A stretch of 64,000 nt of DNA from Sarcophilus harrisii (lineage: Eukaryota > Chordata > Mammalia > Dasyuromorphia > Dasyuridae). The stretch lies in assembly GCF_902635505.1 (NCBI RefSeq), contig NC_045427.1, positions 597,759,665 through 597,823,664 of the forward strand, given 5' to 3'. Positions 33,601 to 46,100 of this stretch are shown one piece after another. The number at the start of each line of letters is the position of its first letter. Within the stretch, counting starts at the first letter, position 1. The translations under genes and the position numbers were made by a program. The notes below the pieces were generated by a model. That model was not told the DNA's origin and made no database searches. It was given only the letters and a program-made list of their open reading frames with translations.

Positions 33601-36600
33601 ATGAAAATGGAGAAAAACAGATTCATCCTAGAAGATTTATCTTCGTTTCCCTCCATTGTCTTTCCTAACTTTGAGTTTTTAGTGAAGAATAAGAATATAG
33701 GGACTGATTTATTTGTCGATTGTAATGACATCTCAGCTCACTTCAATGTAGATGAATAGAAACAAAGGAAGAAATTCTATGAGGATTTTATTTTTACTTC
33801 TAGTTTTCTGGAGGTGAACTTGTGATCAAGAAGATAAAAATGTTTTTAGACAGGAGCCAGAAATAGCAGACTGAACTAATTTGCTTGATTCAACATTTCA
33901 TTTTATTAGTGCTTATTAAATAAAGGGCATGACACTAGATGTGAGGAATACAAAAATGAAAAACAAGTCCTGTCCTCTGGTGGGAAAGGCAAGGCTTAAG
34001 AATGATAGCTGCCCACAAAAGACACTCTTTCTCTCAATGGCTGCTGAGAATCTATTTGGATCATCTATCTGTGAAGTAGAAAGTAGAACCACCATTGCTT
34101 GATTTTCTTCTCCAGCTCTGGGTCACTTGGAACCCATATGGATTGTTTTGTCTGCTTGCACTGAATGTAGGACATCATGGGAGACATCAATTCTATTTCC
34201 TTTTGGTAATGTGGAAGACCATGAATTACTCTCTGCTTTTGTCACTGAAGAGCAGTAGAATGAATTAAGGGCAAAGAATTGGGCAAAGACTTCGCCTAGC
34301 CAAAAAATATCAGATATCCGATAAATATCTGAAAGGAAAGATCACTTTCAACACAAAACTTATCTCTGTCTGTAATATGATACACAAAAAGCCTAGAGAA
34401 ATAATATGACTAACCTTTAGGCTTATTTGGTATCCACCTTAGACCAGCCAACAATTAGTAAAGTCCAGTGGTAGGCCATGGAATCAATAACAAGTTTGAC
34501 AATGACATGATCTTTATACTGACAGTGTAAGCAAGGGACACTTCACAAACACTGATCCAGATGATGTAAGAAAAATAGAAAGACAGAAACAAAGTACTAA
34601 GTGAAGTCCAGAGGAAGGGTGTTATTGATAGGGGCAGTAGTGAAAACTTCCAGAAAGAGGTAGAATGTGAATTGAAATGTAAAAGATGGGTAGAGATTCA
34701 AAAGATAGGGAAGGAAGAAAAATCTTTTGTTTTAAAATAGGTACAGCAGCACTTGGGCTTTAGGAAAATACAGTAAAGATAACTCACTAGATTGGATGAC
34801 CTCAGATTTTCACATTGGGGATCAGGCACTGACATAAGTACTTTGTACAGGGGAGCAGAATAGGCAAAATACTGCAGAACCAATGAAGATAGAGTACTCC
34901 CTACTCTCTGGCTCTATCCCAGACCTCAACAGTTAAATGAAAGAAGATGCCTTTAGCTTCAGTGAGATTTTATTCAAATTCTTTTAAATAGAAAGTGAAT
35001 AACTTACCTTATTTTTTACCCTTCTTAATTGTTTTACATATATTTCCTCCCTTCTTTAAGAGTTTTATTTTAGAGGGAAAGGGATCAGATGGATAAAGTG
35101 GTTTATAAAAAGGTTGCTAAGCTACTCTGAGCTTATTTGAGTCTGGCCTCCAATCAAGTACTCAATCTCTGAATGGTACCATTTTGACCAGTTGGGGATA
35201 CATTTTCAAAAGATTCAACTTAGTTTACAAACTGGATCCCAGAAAATGTTTATATTTAAAAAGGAAGAGGGAATTTCTTTTATATTTTTAAGGCAAGGAT
35301 AACTATTTAGAAGTGATATTTCTGAAGGCCTACTGTAGTTTGTTTCAGAGAAAGCAGCTCTGTCCCCAACATCTCAATATTCTTTATGAGACCTGAAAGT
35401 TCCAAGTGCTAGTAGGAAGGATAGCTTAAACATTTTTTCCTGTTAAAAAGTCGCCTAAAAATGATGATTCAATTTATCCTTAATTTCACTGATGTGGATG
35501 CTTTTCTCCAATTGATGCTGATAGCAACTCATCTATACTTTCTTACTGTGGGACACTTTTGTCTATATCCTTCTATGAATCTTCCAAAAGAGGGCCACCA
35601 CAGATCCTCTAGTTCTCTTTATTTAGGTAGTATTACAAAAGCTGTCCTACTAATAATCCTCCACTTCTCTTACTCTCACCATATTACCAGCTCATCAACT
35701 TAAAAAAGATTATATATCTCTATATTATCTTTGATACTACTGTGTGTGTGTGTGCGTGTGTGCACGCGCGCGCGCTAGCTGCTTCTGGCAATATGGTGCT
35801 GCTGCTGTTGCTTTACATCCAATGTACTCCATGGATGGTCACAATTTGGATTCCTCAGAAATTTTGATGTACTATGATTTATAGCTCCAGAATTTTGATG
35901 GTGTTTTCAGATGAAATTTTGTTTTGGGGAGAATTTTGGAAGAGAGAGGGGAAAAAAAGAGAGAGTGTATGTGTATGTGTAATTCTAGGAGGTTAAAAAA
36001 AAAAAACAGTAGATAGGAAATCCAAAGTGAGATCAAGAAGGGCTGATCACCCTACCACAATTGAAATAAAGTGTGTCCCAGGTACAATCCATCCCTTCAG
36101 GAACTAAGGCTTAAGTAATTAGTAAGCCAAAGAAAATTCCCACCAGTATTAAAAAAATATTGTAGATCTAGAGATTCCCTCAAATAAAAAACAAAAACAA
36201 AAGTACATGTAGAGCAATTTACATCCATAATTGCAAAAACTTTAAAGGGGGGAAAATTTGCTGCAAGGACCACATCAATCCTTAGAGGAAATGAAACAAA
36301 AGATAAAAAATGAAATGAAAGCTCTGGAAGAAAAAACTGATAGCTTATAATAGAAAGTGGTAAAAACTTAATGTAAGTAATAATTCTTGTTAAAAACTGG
36401 AATAGACTAAACAGAATTTAATGATTCCTTGAGACCATAAGAAATATTGGACCAAAAGAGGTTGAAAAAAATAGAAGTAAGCATAATTGAAGAACTATAA
36501 GAGTCCTAGAAATCCATGAGAAAAAAATACTGGACAGTTTTATGGAATTATAAGTACCATCTAGATCTGTTACAACCAGAGAGCAAAGTGCAAATAGAAA

Positions 36601-37108
36601 GAATTCGTTGATCACATTGAGAAAGAAACCCCTCAAGAAATGTCCTAGGAAGATCTTACACAAAACCTAGAATTTCTAGTCAAAGAAAACTTTTTGTAAA
36701 AAAAAGTTATCTAATCAACTAACAAGTATTAAGCACTTATTTTGTGTCAGTCTCTGTGCTAAGTATTGGGGATACTAGTACAAAGAATGAAACAATCCAT
36801 GCTTCCAATGAATTTATATTCTAAAGAGGCAGTGAGAGAGCATGAAAAGGAGGGAGGCAAACGAAGCCAGGAGCAAGAAGAAAGAATCTTGGTAAACTTT
36901 TTATACAAGATCCCTTCCCTGGGTACCATCTGGTAAAGAAAGCCTGAAATGTGGCAAATACTCATACCACCAACCCCCCCCAACTTCACGGTTACCTTAT
37001 GTATACCACACTACACTGTTCTGGAAACTAGAGCATTTTAACTTTTTCTCTTGCAGCACTTTAGTTCCAATATTAACTCTTTGTAAGGAAAGGTAGGCGT
37101 GTGTGTGT

Positions 37109-37185
<77 letters not shown>

Positions 37186-40100
37186 GTATAAAGATAAATA
37201 AGACACGGTCCCTGCCTTCAAGTAAAAGAAGGATCTAATTTGGGAAAAGACCAGTCCCAAACTATTAAGGCAACTTGGAAAAGAGCAATGCCTAGATGAA
37301 GGATTATGAATAAGATTTTATGAGTAATCTGAGACAAGCATACTGGCTGAGGATGGCAAAATAAAGGCTTCACTAAAGAAACAGTAATAGTCTCAAAAGA
37401 TAGTTACAGTAGGCAAAGGGGTAAATCTGGGGAATGGAAAAGAGTCCTGCTTAGGTGAGGTATAGAATATCTAAAGGGGTGTGACATCAGATAAGGCTGG
37501 AAAAGTGAGTCAGTGCCAGATTGTAGAAGGTCTTGAATGCCAAGCTACAGAATTCTAGAGATCTGAGGAAACTACTGAGGGTGTTTCAACAGAATAACAT
37601 AATATATCTTGTAAAGGACAAATGTCTAGTGTGATAGAAATGAGGGCCTGAACTAGGTTACTAACAGTGAAAACAGAAATGAGAAGAGAAATATGAAAGC
37701 CTTTAGAGATAGGGGAAAAGCGTTGAGAAAGGCAAAAGTCAAAAATGATGATCAAGTTTTCATCTTTAAAGGACAGAAGAATGGTATCATGAACAGAAAT
37801 AGAGAAGGAAAAAGGCATGAGAAGCTTTAAGGGAAAGATAATGAGCTGGTCTGGGAATGAAATACCTTTATGAATCATACTCTAGTGAAAAATGAACATA
37901 TAAATCTATCTAAATCCCAAGAATCAGACCTGTTCTTTGCAAGGTAAGTGAATATTCAGACCACAGAAGCCAAATGTTGACTTCTACTTCGGTTCCAAAT
38001 TGCACAGGGAATTTATCATCATAATCCTATTTCCCAGATGGTATCTTAGTAACATGAGAACTGTGGAGTGAAACTTACTCTGCGTCTTTTCTAGGGTTGG
38101 AGACTCTCCAGTTTTAGAGGTAGTGCAATTTCTGCTAGAAGAAGATAGATCTTTTGCATATGGGTGAATGGAAATTAGCCACCTTGTTCTAAACCAACCA
38201 GTTTCTTCTTCGCCTTCTTCTCCCACCCACCTTTGTGCTGCTTCCCTTTTTATTCCACAGAGATATTATTTTGAAGAACTTACTGGCTTTCAAGTTGCTG
38301 GAGAAACTGATAAAACATAAATGGAAAAGAAGTCCTTAGGAGAAAGAGAACAGGAAGAAAAGGCTGGAGAACTGTCCTTTTTCTATAACTCGTTCACAAT
38401 TGGGTTTTTGCCTTATTTTAAACTGTAAGATCAAATGGAGGGTTTCTTCCTTTTTCATTTCAGGAGGGTGAAATAAATGATTGCTATCTGTAGACACCAT
38501 CAGCATCCTTCCTGAACTCCCCTCCTCCTACAATAATCAACTAATCAGTCAACCAGCTTACTATATGCCAGGTACCATGATAGATAGTAGGGTTATAAGG
38601 ACAAAAATCAAACAGTCCCTGCCCTGGAGAAGCTTCTGTTCTACTAGGGAAGATAAGTACTTGTACAAATATCTACACGATATCTATAAAATAAATAAAG
38701 ATAACTTTTTTTTTAGGGGAACTGGAAGGAATCAGGAAGGGCTTCATGTTGAAAGTAATGTTTGAACTAAGTTTTGAAAGAAATTAGGGAAGCTAAGGGG
38801 TAGTGGCTGTGAGGAAGAAGTACATTCCAACAATAGGGGACAGCTATATTATGGTATGAAGATGGGAAAAGGATTAAGACCGAATAAACTAGTTTGTTTG
38901 GACCTTATGGCAACTACTAAAATTGAAGCATAGATGAAACACACCAATAAATAAGAATTTTTTAACTATTTAGTTTTTCCCATTTACTTGAAAATGTATT
39001 ACAGTTAAAAATAGTGTGTTTAATTTTCAATATGAAATTACACCATTTTAACCCAAAATTCAACTATAGAATTATCCTTTATTTTAAAAATCATTAGAAT
39101 TACATGTGATTTATCATTATTTGTATAGTCAAATTTCTTTGAAAATTAAGAGTTATTCAATTAACTTCTTTCTCTGCCATAGTATAATATAAAAATATCA
39201 AGGAAGTTAATTAAACTTAGTGGAAAACAGCTAAATTTTCTGAGATTAAACATGTAATTTTGCATTTATTTTTAAAAATCATTTTTGACTAATCAACCAT
39301 TCCTCACAAATTATGCTTAATTATGTTAATATGATTTGAAACTTTATAGTTTAAATCCATGGCTGACTCACTTTTTTTTTACCCATACAAAGTGGTTCCC
39401 AGGAAGGGAAGTACTGAGTCAGTCCATATCTAGTATCCTCGTTGAGAAAATGGCTCAGTCTGTCATTCCATGTCCTCTGCTGCCCACAATTCTTCACAGA
39501 CACTGCGAGTATTTGTAGGAAAGCTGTGAGAATTCCTTTTCAGATCCAGTCATTGATCAACACTGGTAGCAGCCTAACTAAGTTTCAATTGAAGTGTCAA
39601 AAATAAGCTAGGATTGGGGTTGGGGAGAGTTTTTTGAGAAGAGTTCAGGAATTAGAGAGACAAAGGGAAGAGAAAAGTCATAAGGAAAAGGGAGAATGAG
39701 CAAGCAGAGATGGGACAGGTCCTGATGCATCTTTATTTCTCTAACCCTGACCTTCTAATACAATCTTCCTTTCCCTCTCCATCTGCTGCCTGTGGTCTCA
39801 TTCTTTCTATACTAACCTAGGATTTGATACTGATTCTCAAAGGCAGTCCTGAACCTGGCTCAACAGCAAAGCCAGGATTGGTTGGCGGGCAACCTCCGTT
39901 CTTGACGAGGACCACAGCAATATCCCTAGGTTAGAGTCGAATTACAGAGTGTGACCGGGGCCGGTCAGACCAATACAAGCTCGGAGTGCTTGCAGGCCGC
40001 AAGTCAGGCACAGACAGTCCCTAGGCACATCAGGGCGGCCTCTCTAACTTTGTGCACTTGTGTTGCTTCTGGGCTAACTCCTCTCTGCCTTGCTCATGGA

Positions 40101-43100
40101 GCACAGCACCCTCTCTGATGAGGGCACGCCAGACTGGGCGGCCCTGCGCCAGGTCTCCCATGTCACACAATCGATTCTGAAGTTCTGTACTGGCATTGCT
40201 TTTCCTGACCACCCTGTGAGTGCTTGCGTTGTGTGATTCTCCATAAAGTAAGTCTTTTTGGCAAATGTACATTTGGCATTTGAACAATGTGGCTGGCCCA
40301 AAGAAATTGTGTTCTGAGGACCAATGCTGAAAGGCTGGGCAGTTTGGTTTGAGAAAGGACCTCGGTGTGTGGTGTCCTATCCTGCAGATGATCTTCAGAC
40401 TCTCTCTCAGACACCTCAGGCCCATGGGGAGTAACTGGGAAAAGCCTAGCAAGAGCAACTGTGGGCAGGATTCATGACCCTGCTCCTGCAGGACTTTGGA
40501 GTCACTTAGGCTTTCTTGGTATCAGTTTTTTATCTGTAAAAGGGCTGGGCAGAATGACTTTCCAAGGTCCTTTTTAGCACTAAATGTATGTTCCTATGAA
40601 ATCATCTGCCTGGGAAAAGGCCTTAAAATTGTAACTAACTTCAGTGACATTTTTTTCCCCAAAAAACTGTCAGAACGCATCTCTTTATTCTTATTTTTTA
40701 AATGATATAGTATGTATACCATACATGTTAAAAGAAGCCTTGTCTACTACGTGGCATTTTTACTCTTTCCACTTCATGGCCTTTTTTTTTTCCCCCTGAA
40801 GAGACACAAGTTCATCTGCAAGACTAGGGATGAAGGACTAAAAGAATTTGAATAAACTCTCATGTCCAAGCCTAGAGCTAGGCCGTCCATTTGTTCATTC
40901 TAGTCTAACACTGTTAAGTGAAATCTGTATCATTCTAATTGTTAGTCTAGTTTTCAATTACTTTTCAGTTGTAATAAAAAGAAACTGGAGTCCCTTTAAC
41001 AGTCTTAGAGACATTATCAAAACCAACAATCAAGAGCTTTGTCAATGCTGCCTATTATGATAGGAGAGGGGCTGAGGGTGAGATGAATCTGGAGCAAGGG
41101 ATCTAATGGGAGCAATGCTTGCTAAAAAGTTTATTTCTGTTTTTTTGCAATTTTCAACTTTTGGATTTAATATCCACCCATTTCCACCAATCATTTAGTC
41201 ATTCTTCAGTTGGGTCAGACTCTTCATGATCCTATTTGGGGTTTTCTTGGTAGAGGAAATGGAGTACTTTGTTTGCCATTTCCTTCTCCAGCTCTTTAAA
41301 GATGAAGAACTGAGGCAAACAAGGTTAAGTGATTTGCCCAGGGTCACACAGTTAGCAAATACCTGAGGCCAAATTTGAATTCATGAAGATAAATCTTCTG
41401 GATTCCAAGCCCAGAGCTCTATCCACTGTGCCACCTAGCTGTCCTCCATCAAACAGACCAAACAAATAAATGGATTTTATTCAATAAAACCATAAATAGG
41501 ATAATTTAAAAAAAAAAAAAAAGAAAACTTGGAAAAAAGATGGGCAGACAACACAGGAGTTATGAAAAGGGAACAAGAATGGGAGAGTGTAAAAGTATTA
41601 AGACTATAGTATAGACAAAAAGGTAAAGACCTTCTAGCACCTGAGAATCTCTCAAATGAGGGATGCTTAAGTTGTTTTGGTGAGTGGTCCATACCCATGG
41701 TAAAGGAGCAGGGGAGTCTGACAGACTTTGAGGGCAGTCCAAGAGCCAGCCTCATTCCTGCCATTCAAAGTCCTCTTCCCCCTTTCCAGGAGACCTCGCC
41801 TTGCCAGGGGTGAGGATGGGGGCTGAGGCCTTGGGCTGCACACGATGTGTGGACATGTGGACATCATGAAGGATGACCAAGCAGTACAGCTCCTGGATGA
41901 GTGACATGCAAGGATGTAATGCAGCCGTGATACACTGTGACATGTTTAATACATACCGGGATTGGATTGCGGGTTATGCTCATAAATCTAACTGCAATGA
42001 GTACAGGTTTCTGGATTAGAAAGGACATGAAAAGGAAAGCAGAAGGTTAGAGTACACATCATTCCCCTCGAAGAGAATGTTTAGTCTTTGAAAGTAATGG
42101 ATCCATCATCTCTTTGCAGGACCATCAACAAAGCACAGCCAGGCCAGATGGTCTGCAAAGTGACTATTGCATTGGAAAGGTTGTCTCCCCTTTCTAACTG
42201 CCTTGTCCTAGCTAGGACTCTTAAAGCGATGCTCTTGAAAGAAGAGCAGGCCTCAGAAATGGCTTCCCTTTTTCAATGCAACTTTCACTCCATTTCCATG
42301 ACATAAATGTGGATGGTGTCCTGAGATTAGCCGGCCTTGTCTATCTTGCTGTCATAAGAAAGCACATGCAGATGTTTGTGCATTCAATACACATACATTG
42401 AGCACCAGTGAGAGAGGAAATGGATCTAGTTCCACACCAACCCAAGCAATGACTGTGAATCTGTGGAAGAGGGAATGATGCTTACTGCCTCCTCCTCCCA
42501 TTAAAATGCAGTCAGAATGAGGAGCAATGGGAAACAAACTGGATCGACTTGTAGTGACATCAAACACCTTTGGGTGGTGCGGCTGGCCTGATCATCATTA
42601 ATGATTTCTTTTGAAGCGGGTTAGATGCGCTGAAAAATGGAAGAATGTGTGGAAATCCCATGCTCAATGTTTCAATCTAGGGGAAGTATGGTTAGTTTTT
42701 CACATTCTTAGACACTGGAATTTATTAGTAGAGATCTCAGATCTAATAAGAAGTAGCACAAAAAGAAAAAAAAAATCCCATAATACATGATACTGTATTC
42801 AATGTGCTGAGGCATTGAAACTGCAAGAGAAATTCCTACTATTTTAGAAGTTATTTTAAAAAACAAGAGCAATAAATATTAAGTCCTCCGTCAATATATA
42901 AGAATCTTGGCTAGAACTTCAAAGTGAGATTTACTGGGATCAGACCCTGGAAAGAAGTTCAGGGAAGATTTAGGTAGGTTAGTTTTATGAAAATGAGAAG
43001 AGAACAGAACTGATTTACAGCCTTCACCAAGCTTTTACACAAACCTAACTCAAGAGAAAAAGTTAAGATGTCTACAAACCTAAGGCTTTTTTTACAGAAC

Positions 43101-46100
43101 TAATCTTTTTTTTTTCTTTTTAAATACAAGTTATCTTAGAGCTCATTGAAGAGGATTCGGAGAACTTCTCTTTTTTTTACTTTAGAGAGAACTCACAATA
43201 TAGGCAATATATATCTAAGACTTTAGGATCTCCTATATCTCACCATTGATCGTCGGATCAGGGACAGCCTGGTCTTGGCCTTGTTCTCAGCAAACTCCAA
43301 GCTGTTGATGTCTTTGAGACGGGCCTTATATTTATTCATCTGTTCCACAATAATTAGCTCCACACAGCTAGAAAAAGAAGAGATGAATATGTAATTAAAA
43401 CCTCAAGATCAGCCATGTTGGAGTGAAGTAGGACTAGGAGCCAGTTTTTGGTGCCGTACAAGGTGGGGGCTTGGAAGGAGTGGTTCTAGTAAAACTTTCA
43501 ACTGAAAAATAAACTATAAAGTTAAGAGTTTAAGGAAGGTTAATATAAAATTGTTCTAACAGTCCTCTAGGAAGAATCAAAATGAGAATAGACAATTTGA
43601 AATGTTAAGAACATTCTCTGAACTTGTCCTTTTCTTGGGCTGTGAGCCAGATATAAGTCATGGGGTCGGGAATGAATTCAGTTTCAGGGAAGCAAAAAGT
43701 GTATGCAATTTGGTAAGAATGAGCTGTCAAAAAATTACTGGGAACTACATGTAATCCCAATAGAGTGTGTAATTTCAAAATGATTTTACTAAAAATAACT
43801 GACATAAATAACTCTCAAGGAGAGAAAACATGGAGAAATCAGACTGGCTTCTTTCAATTTCAATAAATGAAAACTCAGTTATTTTAATGTTGCAAAAAAA
43901 AAAAAATACATCAGCTCAGTCCAGCATTTCTTATTTTTTTTTTTATTTTTTTGCTGAGGCAATTGGGGTTAAGTGACTTGCCCAGGGTCACACAGCTAGG
44001 AAATGTTAAGTGTCTGACACTGGATTTGAACTCAGGTCCTCCTGACTTCAGGGCCAGTGCTCTATCCACTGTGCCATCTAGCTGTCCCTCCATTTCTTAT
44101 TTTTAAAAGATATTTGAAATACTTAAATAAATATCCACCCATCTTTGACCTCAAGATTAGATGATTGTAAGGAACTGAGCTATGAGAATGCTTCCCAGAT
44201 CTTTTGAAAGTAGATGATACAGTAATTCTTACGTGGTTGTTTTGCTGATATCCTGCACACTCTGCAGTGGATCAGTTGTGTCTGGGCAACGGAGAATACA
44301 AGGAGCAAACACAATGGCTAAGGCATTAGCAGACATGCGGTTGGTGTCTTCTTGAAGTGCAATCCTAAAGACCAAAACATACCATCCAAGAAACCAGAGT
44401 GAAAAGGGAATGCTAAGAAAGGGAACCTGCCCAACCATTTCACTGTATAAGAATGCTGGCTGGATCTTAAATGAGGAAGACTTGTGGTCAAGTCCTACCT
44501 GTAATAGCTGTGCAATCAAAGGCAAGTCACTTAACTACTCTGAGAATAAGTTTCCTTGTCTATGAAATAGGATTAATATATATCATATTATTATCAGGTT
44601 GTTTTTTGAGGCTCAATTTGATAATGTATGTAAATTCCTTTATAAACCTTAAAGTGCTATATAAAAGGAACTTATTATTATTGCTATAATTGCATATGGT
44701 GAGATACTGGTTAAAACCAATTTAGAAATCTAAAAGGATATCTATATTAGTTTGGTACTCTGCCTTTGGAATGGATATAATTATAGAATGTTGAAATTTG
44801 AAAAGGACCTTGAAAATCATCTTAGTCCAATGTTTTCACTAACAAGCAAGAAAACTGAAGCCTAGAGTAGCAAAGTGATTTATTGTTGTTACACACAGCT
44901 CCCGAGCAGCAGCAGATTCCTAAACTAAAGTCTATTAGTTTTCAACTTTAATGCTCCTTTGTTTGTTTTTATTCAAAAGGATTTTATTCTATTTTATTTG
45001 TAAATAGTACGTAAGATTTTCCAATTACATATAAAAGTAGTTTTCAGCATTCATTTTTTGAAAGATTTTGAGTTCTGAATTTTTTCCCCTTCTTTCCTAC
45101 TTCCCAACTTTCCCCTTCCTAATACAGCAATTTAATATAGGTTATACACGTAAAATCATGTTAAACATAAACATGTTAAACAATCAGTCAGTGAAAGAAA
45201 AAATCAGAAAACATCCCCCACAAAAAACAAATATAAAGCCCAAAGTAGTAAAAATAGTATGTTTTGATCTATATTCAGATTCCACAATTTTCTCCTTGGA
45301 TATGGATAGCATTTTCCATCATAAGCCTTTTGGAATTGTCTTGGATGATTGTATTGTTGAGAAGAGCTAAGCCTATCATAGTTGATCATCACAAACTATT
45401 ATTGTTACTGTGTACTATGTTCTTCTGGTTCTGTTCTCTTTATTCAGTTTCAGTTCATGTAAGTTTTTCCAGGTTTTTTGGAAATCTATTTGCTCATCAT
45501 TTCTTATATGGCACAATAGTATTTCATTACATTCATATACCACAATTTGTTCATTCCTGAATTGATAGGTAGTCACTCAATTTCCAATTGTTTGCTACCA
45601 AAGAGCTGCTATAAATATTTTTGTGTATGTCCCCTAGATACAGACCTAGTAGTGGTATTATATACTTGTATACAATACAGGTATTTATACCTTATTCAAA
45701 AGGCACGCAGAGTTTGATATTCCTTTGGGCACAGTTCCAAATTGTTCTTCAAAATGATGGGATTAGTTCCACAACTCTGCCAGCAATGCATTAAAGTTCA
45801 ATATTTATTTTCCTTTTCTGTCATACTACTCAATTTGATAAATGGTGAGGTGGTACCTCAGAGTTGTTTAATTTAAATTTTTGTAATCAAAAGTGATTCA
45901 CATCATTTTTTATAGACTGCTTTAATTACTTCATATCAAAACTGCCTAATCCTATCCTTTGGCCACTTACCAATTGTGCAATGATTTGTATTCTTATCAA
46001 TTTGATTCAGTTCTTTATATATTTGAGAAATGAGGTTTTAGTCAGAAACATTGGCTGTAAAAAATGTCCCCTGACTTTCTGCTTCCCTTCTAATTTTGGT

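Larger units (their letters stand above)
32905..43243 (-). other. MYO9A: Large MYO9A intron (10.3 kb)
   Basis: It is the longest intron in the window. It holds a young-looking SINE, unclassified repeat copy B, L1 ORF1 remains, an old repeat with a GA microsatellite, an RTE fragment and a MAR1-like SINE. Stretches 33240-33880, 35000-35740, 38950-39840 and 42700-43240 show nothing I recognise. Confidence 0.7.

Noticed and set aside
42088-42306. Possible extra exon or processed gene (acceptor-like tttgcag, then a 60-codon frame)
   Set aside because: No similarity to MYO9A or another protein I know, and it lies on the strand opposite to MYO9A.
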